Counted from the stretch's first letter, positions 28,378 through 38,137 are shown. The stretch: 64,000 nt of DNA from Pseudomonas cichorii (GCF_018343775.1 NZ_CP074349.1:5508001-5572000); one strand, 5' to 3'. Translations and numbers: made by a program. Notes: generated from the letters alone by a model not told the origin.

Positions 28378-29898
28378 TTACTTGGCCTGAACTTCAGCCG
28401 CTTTCACAGGCTCTGCGATATTACCCGCCGACCATTGGTTTTCACGGGAAGCCAGGGCACCTGCGATCACTTGAACATCGGTCGAAGGCAATTGCTCCGG
28501 CAGTGGATCAAGCCCGGCGCTGGCGAAGATCTGGCCATAGGCATTACGCAGGTCGGCGTAGGCCAGGTCACGGCGCAGGTCGGCTTGCAGGGTGTTGAGT
28601 TCGCCCTGGATCAGGTCCAGTTCACCAATGCCTGCGGCCTTGTAGCGGTTGCGCAGTTGACCGACGATTTCACCGTCGATGTTCGACAGTTGCTGGCTGG
28701 TCTTGAACTGACGCATGGCTTCGCGATAGTTGGCGTTGGCCACGTAAAGCTGGGCCAGCACGGCAATCGACATCGCCTGACGACGCGCGGCTGCGACTTC
28801 TTCACCGGCCTTGGCCACGTTGATGGCCGCAGGTGCGGAAATCACGTTGAACAGGTTCCAGGTGACCTTGACGCCCATGTCGGCCCATTTGTCATTGACC
28901 AGGAAGGAGTTGCTGTCGTAATGACCGCCGGCAGAGAACTCCAGGCCCGGCAGCAGGCGCAGCATGGCCTTGCGGGTTTCGGCAGAGCTGATGCGGGTCT
29001 GGTAATCCTGCTCGCGCAGTTCCGGACGGCTGGCCAGTGCTTCGTGTTCCAGCACGCTCATGTCGACTTTGAGTTCGGGGATCGAGTAATCGTCCGGGGT
29101 CGCCAGGGTCAGCTCACTGCCCAGAGGCAGGTTGATCAGGGTTGCCAGTTCGGTCTTGGCCAGGGACAACGCCTTGCGCTGTTCTTCAAGCTGACGGGTC
29201 GCCTGGATCAGCGAGCGCTGGTAGCTCAGTGCCTGAACCGGATCGCCGACGCGCTGCGCGCTCATTTTCTGGCTGTTGTCCTGAGCCTTTTCGACGCGAA
29301 CCATCAGGCTGTCGATCTGCTTGAGCAAACGTTCGGCAGCCACTGCACGCCAGTAGGCCGAGCGCACGTCCTGAACGATGGTGTTGACAACTTTGCGACG
29401 ACGCTCCTGAACGATCAGGCGCTGGTCGCCCTGCTGCTTGGCACTGATGTAGCTGACGCCGAAGTCGAGGACGTTCCAGACCATGGTGAGGTCGGCGACA
29501 CGACGGCTGCGATCCTGGGAAGTCGAAGGTTCCAGAGACTGGGTGCCGGTCTCGACGCTTTCGCTGCTGGAGGCGCTGACGTTGCTGCGTCCGGCATAAC
29601 CTGCGGACAGCGCCATGCGTGGCAACATGTCGAAGCTGGCAAGGTCCAACTGACGCTTGGCCAAGGCTTCTTCCATGATTTTCAGACGCGCTTCCAGGTT
29701 GTACTTGACTGCACGAGCCATGGCTTGATGCAGGGTCAGAGGGCCGTTCAGTGGCTCCTGATCCTTGTACATCAGTTGCAGATCGCTTTGTGCGCGTTGC
29801 TCACTGACGCTACGGTCGATTGGCTTGCTGGTGACAGCACAACCACTGACGACCAGCGCCAGCAGGCTGACACTGAATAACTTCTTACTTCTTTTCAT
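28378..29898 (-). CDS. TolC/OprM-type outer-membrane efflux lipoprotein
   Basis: A 506-residue outer-membrane channel protein. The N-terminus is a lipoprotein signal, LLALVVSGC, with the lipidated Cys at 20, so it is anchored like OprM. The rest shows the two OEP repeats with long alpha-helical stretches (LKIMEEALAKRQLDLASFDM, later NRYKAAGIGELDLIQGELNT). It would provide the outer-membrane duct for a trans-envelope exporter. It lies 75 bases after the DUF4347/Ig-repeat gene and directly before the hydroxylase gene, as in type I secretion clusters. The matching adaptors are probably the HlyD-type proteins at 40-44 kb. Confidence 0.9.
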   Translation of the reverse strand: MKRSKKLFSVSLLALVVSGCAVTSKPIDRSVSEQRAQSDLQLMYKDQEPLNGPLTLHQAMARAVKYNLEARLKIMEEALAKRQLDLASFDMLPRMALSAGYAGRSNVSASSSESVETGTQSLEPSTSQDRSRRVADLTMVWNVLDFGVSYISAKQQGDQRLIVQERRRKVVNTIVQDVRSAYWRAVAAERLLKQIDSLMVRVEKAQDNSQKMSAQRVGDPVQALSYQRSLIQATRQLEEQRKALSLAKTELATLINLPLGSELTLATPDDYSIPELKVDMSVLEHEALASRPELREQDYQTRISSAETRKAMLRLLPGLEFSAGGHYDSNSFLVNDKWADMGVKVTWNLFNVISAPAAINVAKAGEEVAAARRQAMSIAVLAQLYVANANYREAMRQFKTSQQLSNIDGEIVGQLRNRYKAAGIGELDLIQGELNTLQADLRRDLAYADLRNAYGQIFASAGLDPLPEQLPSTDVQVIAGALASRENQWSAGNIAEPVKAAEVQAK

Positions 29899-29936
29899 CC
29901 GTTCGACCGCCCCTGACTACCCATTCTTTTTTATAA

Positions 29937-29956
29937 GCGCCGGGATTTGCCGGCGC
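29937..29956 (-). promoter_or_regulatory. Hairpin between the giant gene and the tolC-like gene
   Basis: gcgccgg - caaatc - ccggcgc on the minus strand, followed by ttataaaaaa rather than a T run. It is unlikely to be a full terminator. It could be a processing or stability element that separates expression of the giant protein from its channel. Confidence 0.4.
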
Positions 29957-29973
29957 CTGACTCATACCTTGTC

Positions 29974-32900
29974 TCAGGCCTGCACTTCACTGATACCGGC
30001 TTTCCCCAAAGCCCATGCTAGTTCATGCAGCTGTTTCTGCTCGCCATCCTTGAGCAATTGCAACTGTTGCTCCAGTGTCAACGCGCCAAAGCTGCCGCGA
30101 ATGCCTTGTGAGGAATCGCTCAGGCCACGGCTGCTACCGCTGTCAAAAGTACTTTGCGCCGAGGTGTCCGTGGAGGACTCGCGACTGAACAGCGTCGACA
30201 ATGTGCTGCTGCCGAACACGCCACCTTCCCCGCTGCTAAAACCAAGGAAACCGCCAGTGGCCCCCGTACTGCCGCCCAACTCACTCGAGCTGAAAACCTG
30301 TGCAATGAAGCTTGGAGCCAACGCGCCATTGCTGATGAAAATGTTACCCAGAGGCGGAAGACCGTCGCCTGTGGTGCGCACTTCAAACAACGGCGCGAAA
30401 CTCAGCGGCGAACCGAGATTGCCGGTCGGCGGGCCAAAGAGCGTCGGCTGCAATGGCAGGTTTGGCTGGCTGATCAGAGGGACCGAATCGCTAATGCGGA
30501 ACTGCGGATCGCCACCTTGAGAAAGCGTGGTGACTGCGTAGCTGCTGGAGTTGGTGATACCGATACCGGTATTGCCTGCCAGGTCCGTCACATTACTGCT
30601 GTCGAGCGTGATGAAGTTGCTCGGAGCCTGCGTGTTGGCTGTCGGGGTCAGAGTCGCTGTCCAGGTCAGGCCACCATCATTGCTGGCCAGATTGGACAGG
30701 GTGCCGTTGGCGACGCTGAGGTCCGAAAGATCGAAGTTACTGACACGCTCACTGAACGTGAATGTCACCTGAGTGGTCTGCCCGGTGGTCAGGTTCGGGT
30801 TGGCAACCACAATGCTCGAAATGGTTGGAACCTGACCGTCAATGGCGTAATTGGCGGAGTTCTGGACGCCAGAACCCGCGTTACCCGACAGGTCCGTGAC
30901 ATTACTGCTGTCCATGACGATGAAGTTGGTCGCATCCGTGATATTCGCCGTTGGCGTCAGGATTGCGGTCCAGGTAATGCCGCCATCGCTGCTGACCAGG
31001 TTCGACAGAGTGCCGTTGGCGACGCTGAGGTCCGACAGATCGAAGTTAGTGACCGCCTCACTGAAAGTGATGGTCACTGGCGAGGTTTGACCGATCCCCA
31101 GTGTGCTGTTGGCTACCACAATGGTCGCGGTCGGGCGCGCCGTATCAATCGTGTAGTTGTTGGAGCTGGTAACGCCGCTGCCGATGTTGCCGGAAGCATT
31201 GGCAAAGCCCGTGTTATCCAGCGTGATCAGGTTGGTGGTGTCGGTCACGTTCGCGGCTGGCGTCAGGGTTGCCGTCCAGGTGATACCGCCATCGCTGCTG
31301 CTGACCGCGCTCAAGGTGCCATTGGCAACTGTCAGGTCGGCATTGGTGAAACCACTTACAGCTTCGCTGAAGGTGATAGTCACCAGGGAGCTTTCACCGA
31401 TAACCAGTGCGCTGTCTGCTACCACGATGGTTGCGGTCGGCTGCCGGGTGTCGATGGTGAAGTTGCCCGAATTGACGATACCTGTCCCGGCGTTGCCAGC
31501 CAGGTCCGTCACACCCGCGCTGTTCAGGCTGATCACGTTACTGGTGTCAGAGCTATTGGCAGTCGGTGTAAAGGTCGCCGTCCAGGTGATACCGCCATCG
31601 CTGCTGCTCACCGCGCTCAAGGTGCCATTGGGAACCGTCAGATCGGCGTTGGTGAAACCGGTGACCGCTTCGCTGAAGGTGATGGTCACCAGCGAGGTTT
31701 CGCCTGCTGCAAGAGAGCTGTCTGCCACAACGATACTCGCTGTGGGACGCTCGGAGTCGACAGCATAATTGCCCGAAGTCGTGAGGCCGGTACCCGCGTT
31801 GCCTGCCTGATCGGTCACACCCGTGTTATCCAGAGTGATGACATTGCTGGCACTGGTGATGTTGGCGGTAGGCGTCAGGGTTGCAGTCCAGGTCACACCG
31901 CCGTCGCTGCTGCTGACCGCGCTCAAGGTGCCATTGGACACGGTCAGGTCGGCGTTGGTGAAACCGGTCACAGCCTCGCTGAAGGTGATGGTCACCAACG
32001 AGGTTTCACCAATGGCCAGGGCGTTGTCGGCAACCACGATGGTTGAGGTCGGACGCACGGTGTCGATGGCGTAGTTGTTGGAGTCGGTCGTGCCGCTGCC
32101 GATGTTGCCGGAAGCATTGGCGACGCCCGTGTTATCCAGGGTGATCAGGTTGGTGGTGTCGGTCACGCTGGCGGTCGGCGTCAGGGTTGCCGTCCAGGTG
32201 ATACCGCCATCGCTGCTGCTGACGGCGCTCAAGGTGCCGTTGGCTATGGTCAGGTCAGCATTGGTGAAACCGCTCACCGCTTCGCTGAAGGTAATGGTCA
32301 CCAACGAAGTTTCACCGACTCGCAGCGCGTTGTCCGCTACCACGATGGTTGCAGTCGGGCGCGCAGTGTCGATGGCGTAGTTGTTGGAGTTGGTCGTGCC
32401 GGTCCCGGTGTTGCCAGCCAGATCAGTCACGCCGGTGTTATCCAGGGTGATCAGGTTGGTGCTATCGACAATGTTGTTGGTCGGCGTGAAAGTCGCTGTC
32501 CAGGTGATACCGCCATCGCTACTGCTGACGGTACTCAAGGTACCGTTGGCCACGCTCAGGTCGCCATTGGTGAAACCACTCACCGCTTCGCTGAAGGTGA
32601 TGGTCACCAGCGAAGTTTCGCCAGCGATCAGCGTGCTGTCAGCCACAACGATACTCGCGGTCGGACGCGCAGAGTCGATGGCATAGTTGCTCGATGTCGT
32701 GATGCCGGTGCCCGTATTGCCTGCCTGATCGGTCACACCCGTGTTATCCAGAGTGATGACATTGCTGGCACTGGTGATGTTGGCGGTAGGCGTCAGGGTT
32801 GCAGTCCAGGTCACACCGCCGTCGCTGCTGCTGACCGCGCTCAAGGTGCCATTGGACACGGTCAGGTCGGCGTTGGTGAAACCGGTCACAGCCTCGCTGA

Positions 32901-35900
32901 AGGTGATGGTCACCAACGAGTTTTCACCAATGGCCAGGGCGTTGTCGGCAACCACGATGGCTGAGGTCGGACGCACGGTGTCGATGGCGTAGTTGTTCGA
33001 GATTGTGGTACCGGAACCCGAGTTACCGGATACGTTGGTGAACCCAGTGTTATCCAGCGTGATGAGGTTGGTGGCATCGCTCAGCCCCTGGTTCGGCGTA
33101 AAGGTCGCCGTCCAGGTGATACCGCCATCACTGCTGCTGACCGGGCTCAAGGTGCCATTGCTCACCGTCAGATCAGCGTTGGTAAAACCGTTCACCGCTT
33201 CGCTGAAGGTGATGGTGACCAGTGAAGTTTCGCCCACTCTCAACGCACTGTCCGCGACCACGATGGTTGCCGTGGGCTGCATGGTATCGATGGTGAAGTT
33301 GGGCGAGTTGGTTATACCGCTCCCGACGTTGCCGGCCAGGTCTGTCACGCCTGAGTTATCCAGGATGATCAGGTTGGTGGTGTCAGCGATATTGATATTC
33401 GGTGTGAAGGTCGCGGTCCAGGTAATGCCGCCATCGCTGCTGGTGAGGGTGCTCAAGGTGCCGTTAGGTACGATCAGGTCGCCATTGGTGAAGCCGGTCA
33501 CCGCTTCGCTGAAAGTAATAGTGACCAACGAGGTTTCGCCGACCGAGAGGTTGCTGTCGGCCATTGTAATGGCCGAAGTCGGGCGCACAGTGTCGATCGC
33601 GTAGTTGCTCGAATTGGTGGTACCAACGCCCACGTTGCCAGCGATGTCGAACACCCCGGTATTGGTCAGAGTGATGACGTTGCTGGCATTGGTGACGCCT
33701 GCTACCGGAGTCAGTATCCCGGTCCAGGTGATACCGCCATCGCTGCTGCTGACCGCACTCAGCGAACCGTTGCTCACGGTCAGGTCGGCGTTGGTGAAGC
33801 CGCTCACCGCTTCACTGAAAGTAATGGTGACCAACGAGGTTTCGCCGATGGACAGGTTGTTATTGGCAACCACAATGGTCGCGGTCGGGCGCAAGGTATC
33901 GATGGCGTAATTGTTCGAGGTGAGGGTACCGAGGCCCGCGTTGCCAGAAGAGTTCGCGACACCGGACATATCCAGCGTGATCACGTTGGTGAGATCGGTC
34001 ACGTTCGCGGCTGGCGTGAAGGTCGCGGTCCAGGTGATACCGCCATCACTGCTACTGACCGGGCTCAATGTGCCATTAGCCACAATCAGGTCAGCATTGC
34101 TGAAGCCGCTCACCGCTTCGCTGAAGGTGATGGTCACCGTTGGGGTTTCGCCGATCGACAAAGAACTGTCGGAGATAATGATCGTCCCGGTCGGACGCAC
34201 AGTGTTGATGGTGAAATTGCCCGAGTTGGTGCTACCGACCCCGGCGTTGCCGGCCATATCTGTCACGCCAGTGTTATCCAGGGTGATCAGGTTGGTGGTG
34301 TCGGATACGTTGTTGGTCGGCGTGAAGGTCGCGGTCCAGGTAATACCGCCATCGCTGCTGCTGACGTTAGTCAAGGTACCGTTGGGCACGGTCAGGTCGG
34401 CATTGGTAAAACCGCTCACCGCTTCGCTGAAGGTGATGGTCACCAGCGAGGTTTCACCGGCGGTAATGTTGGCGTCGGCAACCTGAATGCTGGAGGTCGG
34501 GCGAATAGTATCGACGAGGTAGTTATTGGAAATGGTCGTGGCAAGCCCGGTATTACCTGCGGCATCCGTGACACCGGTATTGTCCAGGGTAATCAGGTTG
34601 CTGGTATCAGTGATGTTGTTGGTCGGCGTGAGGGTGGCGGTCCAGACAATGTTGTTGCTGGTGCTTACTGCACTCAGGGTACCGTTGGCGACAGTCAGGT
34701 CAGCGTTGCTAAAACCGCTGACCGCTTCACTGAAGGTAATCGTCACCGTCGACGTTTCACCGATAGTCAGTGAAGGGTCCGCAACGACGATAGTGGCGGT
34801 CGGGCGCGACGTATCGATTGCATAGTTGTTCGATGAAACCGTTCCAGTGCCTGAGTTGGCTGACAAGTCCTGCACACTGGACATGTTCAGACTGATCAGG
34901 TTGGTAGCACTGGTCAGGTTGTTGAACGGCGTCAGGGTTGCGGTCCAGGTAACGCCACCGTCACTGCTGCTTACTGCGGTCAGGGTACCGTTGGCAACCG
35001 ACAAATCCGCATTGTTGAAACCCGTTACCGCTTCGCTGAAGGTGATGGTGACCAGCGAAGTTTCGCCCGCGATCAACGTGGTGTCCGACACAACGACGGT
35101 TGCGGTCGGAGCGACGGAGTCACTGACCACATAGTTGTTGGACGTCGCGGTCCCGGTCCCGATATTGCCCGCCGAGTCCTGCACGGCCGAACCGGCCAGG
35201 GTAATGGCGTTGCTCGAGTCCGAGACATTGCTGGATGCCGTCAGCGTGGCAGTCCATGTGATGTTGTTGGTGGTCGTGAGGTTGGTCAGGGTGCCGTTGG
35301 GAACGACAATCTCGGAAATATCCAGACCGAACACCGGCTCACTGAAGGTGAACGTCACGGCAGACGAACCACCTGACCCCAAAGACGGGTTGGCAATCAC
35401 GATGCTGGAGATTGTGGGTGCCGAAATGTCAGCACTGTAGGTGATATTCAACCCTCCACCATCGTTGAAGATGTTATTGACCCCCGTTGGCGAGGTACCG
35501 TTTGTACCACCGCTGGTTGCCTGACCACCCGACCCGCTGATACCTACGTTGCCACTCAGGGACGAGTTGTTGCCTGCCGTGATATTGAGCGTGCCCCTGT
35601 TCCAGATGGCACCGATACCCCGGCCGCCGTTCCCGCCGATCGTACCGCCACCACCACCGCCGCCGCCTGCACCGATGTTGCTGCTGATGGTTGAGGTGCC
35701 GATGATCGCCAAGGTGCCAGTAGAGGCGTTATAGATACCGCCTACCGCCGAGCCGCCTCGGCCGCCAGTGGCATCAAAGCCCGAACCGCCACCGCCACCG
35801 CCGATAGTCCGCCCACCGGAAGTCGCCGTGCCGCCCGCGCCGCCATTGGTATAACCAGAGACACCAATACCACCAGCACCACCACCGCTCGCATTACCAC

Positions 35901-37251
35901 CACGCCCCCCCATGTAAATCGTGTTGAAACCCGCACCGTTACCGCCGGTGTTGGCTGAGGGAGATGTAGGGAAATAGCTCCCGGCAGCGCCACCGGTAGC
36001 ACCATTCTGACCACCAATACCACCACCGCCACCGCCACCACCACCGACGGTCGGGGTCAACACGCCACCGCCACCACCACCGCCTGCGGCAGAGTTGGCT
36101 GTCACGGTGACATTGCGCAACGTGAGGTTACCGGCGTTATTGATACCGCCGCCCACAGCGTCAGCCGCCGAAACCGTTGCACCACTATTGGCACCCGAAG
36201 TGCTGGCAACGCCGCGCGTAATGATCAGACCGTCAAAGGTGGCCGTCGTACCGGAGGTCACCCGGATCACACTGGTCCTGTTCTGGCCATCCAGCGTGAC
36301 ATCCGCCACGCCGTTGTTATCCAGGTCGCCATCGATGGTGATGTTTCTGTTGACCACCAACTGGGCGTCAAGCGCGACTGTCATGCTGCTGGAGAAGGTC
36401 ACGATATCGCCGTTCTGGGCACTGGCCAGCGCTGCACGCAAGGTTCCTGCGCCGGTACTGCTGCTGGAGGTTACGGTGATGGTCGCAAGCCCCCACTGGT
36501 AAGAGTCCATCGCCTGCTGGGACAGAGCACCGATGCTTTCGATGCTGCCGGTCGCGATTTCCAGCGTCCAGTCGCCGCCCACGCCGGTGCGGTTGGTCGA
36601 TGCAGCAATGTCGCGACCAGTGAGCTGTGCGAGCGAATCGACGAAGCTCAGACCCAGCTCGCCTTCGGCGGTATTACAGGCGTAAATCAGGATATCGCCG
36701 CCCGCGACCATGTCATTGCCGATCTCGGCCAGCAAGGCACTGCGTTGAGCAATGTTGTCGGCCGACAGATAGCTGTTGCCCAGCCACAGATCACCCGAGT
36801 TGCCGTGGGCGATGATCTGCACCGAACTCACGCCCTGATGGGACTCCAGATAGTCGGCGATCTGTTGCAGGCCGTCTTTGGTAGCGTCAAGCATGACCAC
36901 CTGCGCGCCAGGCGCAACGCCTGTGAGCAGGCTGTCGGCGTCCTTGACCCGCGAGTCGACGAAGACCACGGTGCTGCCTGTTACGGTCGTTGAGGTGGTC
37001 GTGATATCAGCCGTCGCAGCCGATTGCGCATGGCTATCGCTGCTGCTGTCTTTGGCACTGGCCTGATCGGTAGTCTTGGCAGCCTCGGCAGTCGCCTGGC
37101 TGTCCGACTGCGCAGCATCGGCAACGGTGGCAGCCACTGCGCCATCGAACAGCATTCGCGGCTCAAGGAACATAATCATGGGGGAAGCGGGGGATTTAGC
37201 ATCCACGGAGGTCCGCTGTACAGTCGGCGACTTTTTCTTATTCCACCACAT
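29974..37251 (-). CDS. Giant DUF4347 / beta-helix / Ig-repeat surface protein (LEPR-XLL type)
   Basis: A 2425-residue protein. Residues 29-38 are LEPRMLFDGA, the LEPR-XLL motif seen near the N-terminus of long exported repeat proteins. A DUF4347 domain follows at about 93-250 (VVFVDSRVKDADSLL, IIAHGNSGDLWLGN, ILIYACNTAEGELG). Residues about 255-385 resemble a CSLREA-type beta-helix, about 388-584 are very Gly-rich, and 16 Ig-like repeats of about 102 residues span about 606-2243. A Ser/Gly-rich tail ends in a helical LTLEQQLQLLKDGEQKQL segment. There is no ordinary signal peptide. I chose ATG 37251 over a GTG three codons upstream. It is probably exported through the TolC-like channel encoded next to it and acts as an adhesin; both are inferences. 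Confidence 0.9.
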   Translation of the reverse strand: MWWNKKKSPTVQRTSVDAKSPASPMIMFLEPRMLFDGAVAATVADAAQSDSQATAEAAKTTDQASAKDSSSDSHAQSAATADITTTSTTVTGSTVVFVDSRVKDADSLLTGVAPGAQVVMLDATKDGLQQIADYLESHQGVSSVQIIAHGNSGDLWLGNSYLSADNIAQRSALLAEIGNDMVAGGDILIYACNTAEGELGLSFVDSLAQLTGRDIAASTNRTGVGGDWTLEIATGSIESIGALSQQAMDSYQWGLATITVTSSSSTGAGTLRAALASAQNGDIVTFSSSMTVALDAQLVVNRNITIDGDLDNNGVADVTLDGQNRTSVIRVTSGTTATFDGLIITRGVASTSGANSGATVSAADAVGGGINNAGNLTLRNVTVTANSAAGGGGGGGVLTPTVGGGGGGGGGIGGQNGATGGAAGSYFPTSPSANTGGNGAGFNTIYMGGRGGNASGGGAGGIGVSGYTNGGAGGTATSGGRTIGGGGGGSGFDATGGRGGSAVGGIYNASTGTLAIIGTSTISSNIGAGGGGGGGGTIGGNGGRGIGAIWNRGTLNITAGNNSSLSGNVGISGSGGQATSGGTNGTSPTGVNNIFNDGGGLNITYSADISAPTISSIVIANPSLGSGGSSAVTFTFSEPVFGLDISEIVVPNGTLTNLTTTNNITWTATLTASSNVSDSSNAITLAGSAVQDSAGNIGTGTATSNNYVVSDSVAPTATVVVSDTTLIAGETSLVTITFSEAVTGFNNADLSVANGTLTAVSSSDGGVTWTATLTPFNNLTSATNLISLNMSSVQDLSANSGTGTVSSNNYAIDTSRPTATIVVADPSLTIGETSTVTITFSEAVSGFSNADLTVANGTLSAVSTSNNIVWTATLTPTNNITDTSNLITLDNTGVTDAAGNTGLATTISNNYLVDTIRPTSSIQVADANITAGETSLVTITFSEAVSGFTNADLTVPNGTLTNVSSSDGGITWTATFTPTNNVSDTTNLITLDNTGVTDMAGNAGVGSTNSGNFTINTVRPTGTIIISDSSLSIGETPTVTITFSEAVSGFSNADLIVANGTLSPVSSSDGGITWTATFTPAANVTDLTNVITLDMSGVANSSGNAGLGTLTSNNYAIDTLRPTATIVVANNNLSIGETSLVTITFSEAVSGFTNADLTVSNGSLSAVSSSDGGITWTGILTPVAGVTNASNVITLTNTGVFDIAGNVGVGTTNSSNYAIDTVRPTSAITMADSNLSVGETSLVTITFSEAVTGFTNGDLIVPNGTLSTLTSSDGGITWTATFTPNINIADTTNLIILDNSGVTDLAGNVGSGITNSPNFTIDTMQPTATIVVADSALRVGETSLVTITFSEAVNGFTNADLTVSNGTLSPVSSSDGGITWTATFTPNQGLSDATNLITLDNTGFTNVSGNSGSGTTISNNYAIDTVRPTSAIVVADNALAIGENSLVTITFSEAVTGFTNADLTVSNGTLSAVSSSDGGVTWTATLTPTANITSASNVITLDNTGVTDQAGNTGTGITTSSNYAIDSARPTASIVVADSTLIAGETSLVTITFSEAVSGFTNGDLSVANGTLSTVSSSDGGITWTATFTPTNNIVDSTNLITLDNTGVTDLAGNTGTGTTNSNNYAIDTARPTATIVVADNALRVGETSLVTITFSEAVSGFTNADLTIANGTLSAVSSSDGGITWTATLTPTASVTDTTNLITLDNTGVANASGNIGSGTTDSNNYAIDTVRPTSTIVVADNALAIGETSLVTITFSEAVTGFTNADLTVSNGTLSAVSSSDGGVTWTATLTPTANITSASNVITLDNTGVTDQAGNAGTGLTTSGNYAVDSERPTASIVVADSSLAAGETSLVTITFSEAVTGFTNADLTVPNGTLSAVSSSDGGITWTATFTPTANSSDTSNVISLNSAGVTDLAGNAGTGIVNSGNFTIDTRQPTATIVVADSALVIGESSLVTITFSEAVSGFTNADLTVANGTLSAVSSSDGGITWTATLTPAANVTDTTNLITLDNTGFANASGNIGSGVTSSNNYTIDTARPTATIVVANSTLGIGQTSPVTITFSEAVTNFDLSDLSVANGTLSNLVSSDGGITWTAILTPTANITDATNFIVMDSSNVTDLSGNAGSGVQNSANYAIDGQVPTISSIVVANPNLTTGQTTQVTFTFSERVSNFDLSDLSVANGTLSNLASNDGGLTWTATLTPTANTQAPSNFITLDSSNVTDLAGNTGIGITNSSSYAVTTLSQGGDPQFRISDSVPLISQPNLPLQPTLFGPPTGNLGSPLSFAPLFEVRTTGDGLPPLGNIFISNGALAPSFIAQVFSSSELGGSTGATGGFLGFSSGEGGVFGSSTLSTLFSRESSTDTSAQSTFDSGSSRGLSDSSQGIRGSFGALTLEQQLQLLKDGEQKQLHELAWALGKAGISEVQA
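30525..35437 (-). repeat. Sixteen tandem 306-bp repeats encoding Ig-like domains
   Basis: About 4.9 kb of in-frame tandem units of about 306 bp inside the giant gene. Each unit encodes a domain with RPTATIVVAD, GETSLVTITFSEAV, GFTNADLTV, GTLSAVSSSDGGITWTATLTP, NLITLDNTGV and a terminal SNNYAIDT. The first and last units are the most divergent. Several middle units are nearly identical at DNA level, for example those around 31.8-32.07 kb and 32.74-32.99 kb, which are 918 bp (three units) apart. Confidence 0.9.
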
Positions 37252-37300
37252 GTTGCTCACCAGAGATCGAACGTTGTAACACTGATATGGAAAACCGCGA

Positions 37301-38137
37301 TCAATGGGTCGCGGCGTCGGATTTCATGCGGATGACGTTGGCAGCGCTTGCCGAACCGTCATTCCAGAACGACAGCTTTGAATACTGCTCAAACAGATCA
37401 GGCGGCAGGATCGTGTGCCTGCTTTCAAAGGCGACCCTGGGTTTTACCTTGTGCAGACCGGAGACGCCCAAGGCGTCGTCGAACTGCGGCGCGTCATAGG
37501 AAAGGTTGTTGAAGTCGTGCTCGAACCACGGCTCGCCGATGAATTCATACACCAGACGCATGACCCGCTCTGGAGCCTGGGAAAGCAGGTCGTAGTCGAT
37601 CAGCAGCAGGGAATCGGCATTTTCGCCGTAATAGGCTTCCTTGAGCGAAGCCCAGGCAAACCCCACCAGACGGTTGCGTTGCGCAAGGGTCTCGACCCGG
37701 CTGTAGACGGTGTTGCGCTCGGTATCATCGACAAACAGCTTGGTGTTCTCGAAGGGATTGTTGCGATACACGCGCTCGATGCTGTCCATGATCCAGGCCA
37801 CATTGCGCACGCAGGCAATGACCTTGGACTTGGGGAACAGATCCATCAAGGCCGGGAGGCGCGAAGACCAGCCCCGGTTTGTATCGAAAACGATGGATTT
37901 GTCGGTCTTGTCGGCGTAATAGGACTCGAAAATACCGCGCAGCAGGCGTCGACGGGCGTTGATATCGATCATCGAAGCGAATTCGCTGCCCGCGCTGCAT
38001 TGACCAAGAACGTTGGAAAACAACGAAGCAACCGGGCTGCTCATACCGGCATGAAAGCGGGGGTTTTGCAGAAGAATGGCTGACAGCAGGGTGGACCCCG
38101 AACGTGGCAGACCCGATATGAAGTGGAAATCGTGCAT
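37301..38137 (-). CDS. Sulfotransferase-family protein
   Basis: A 278-residue protein with a well-conserved PAPS-binding loop, FISGLPRSGSTLLSAIL (PRSGST at residues 11-16). It has a 3'-phosphate region in KVIACVRNVAWIMDSIERVY and a later SLLLIDYDLLSQAPERVMRLVYEFIGEPW, typical of bacterial sulfotransferases of the Sulfotransfer_3 type. I chose MHDFHFISG; the 12 codons upstream read against the family pattern. It is the first gene of the leftward cluster, 50 bases before the giant DUF4347 gene, and about 60 bases after a possible promoter. It is distinct from the second sulfotransferase at 26.6 kb. Confidence 0.88.
   Translation of the reverse strand: MHDFHFISGLPRSGSTLLSAILLQNPRFHAGMSSPVASLFSNVLGQCSAGSEFASMIDINARRRLLRGIFESYYADKTDKSIVFDTNRGWSSRLPALMDLFPKSKVIACVRNVAWIMDSIERVYRNNPFENTKLFVDDTERNTVYSRVETLAQRNRLVGFAWASLKEAYYGENADSLLLIDYDLLSQAPERVMRLVYEFIGEPWFEHDFNNLSYDAPQFDDALGVSGLHKVKPRVAFESRHTILPPDLFEQYSKLSFWNDGSASAANVIRMKSDAATH

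Noticed and set aside
30525..35437. Regular repeats considered as a CRISPR-like or satellite array
   Set aside because: The unit is 306 bp, contiguous and in frame, without unique spacers; it is a protein repeat.
30551..35440. A series of regular plus-strand open frames of about 101 codons
   Set aside because: They are shadows of the 306-bp Ig repeats of the giant minus-strand gene and have no ribosome sites.
35490..36090. Simple-sequence tract in the Gly-rich segment as a phase-variation switch
   Set aside because: The repeats are triplets, so length changes keep the reading frame; no on/off switching is expected.
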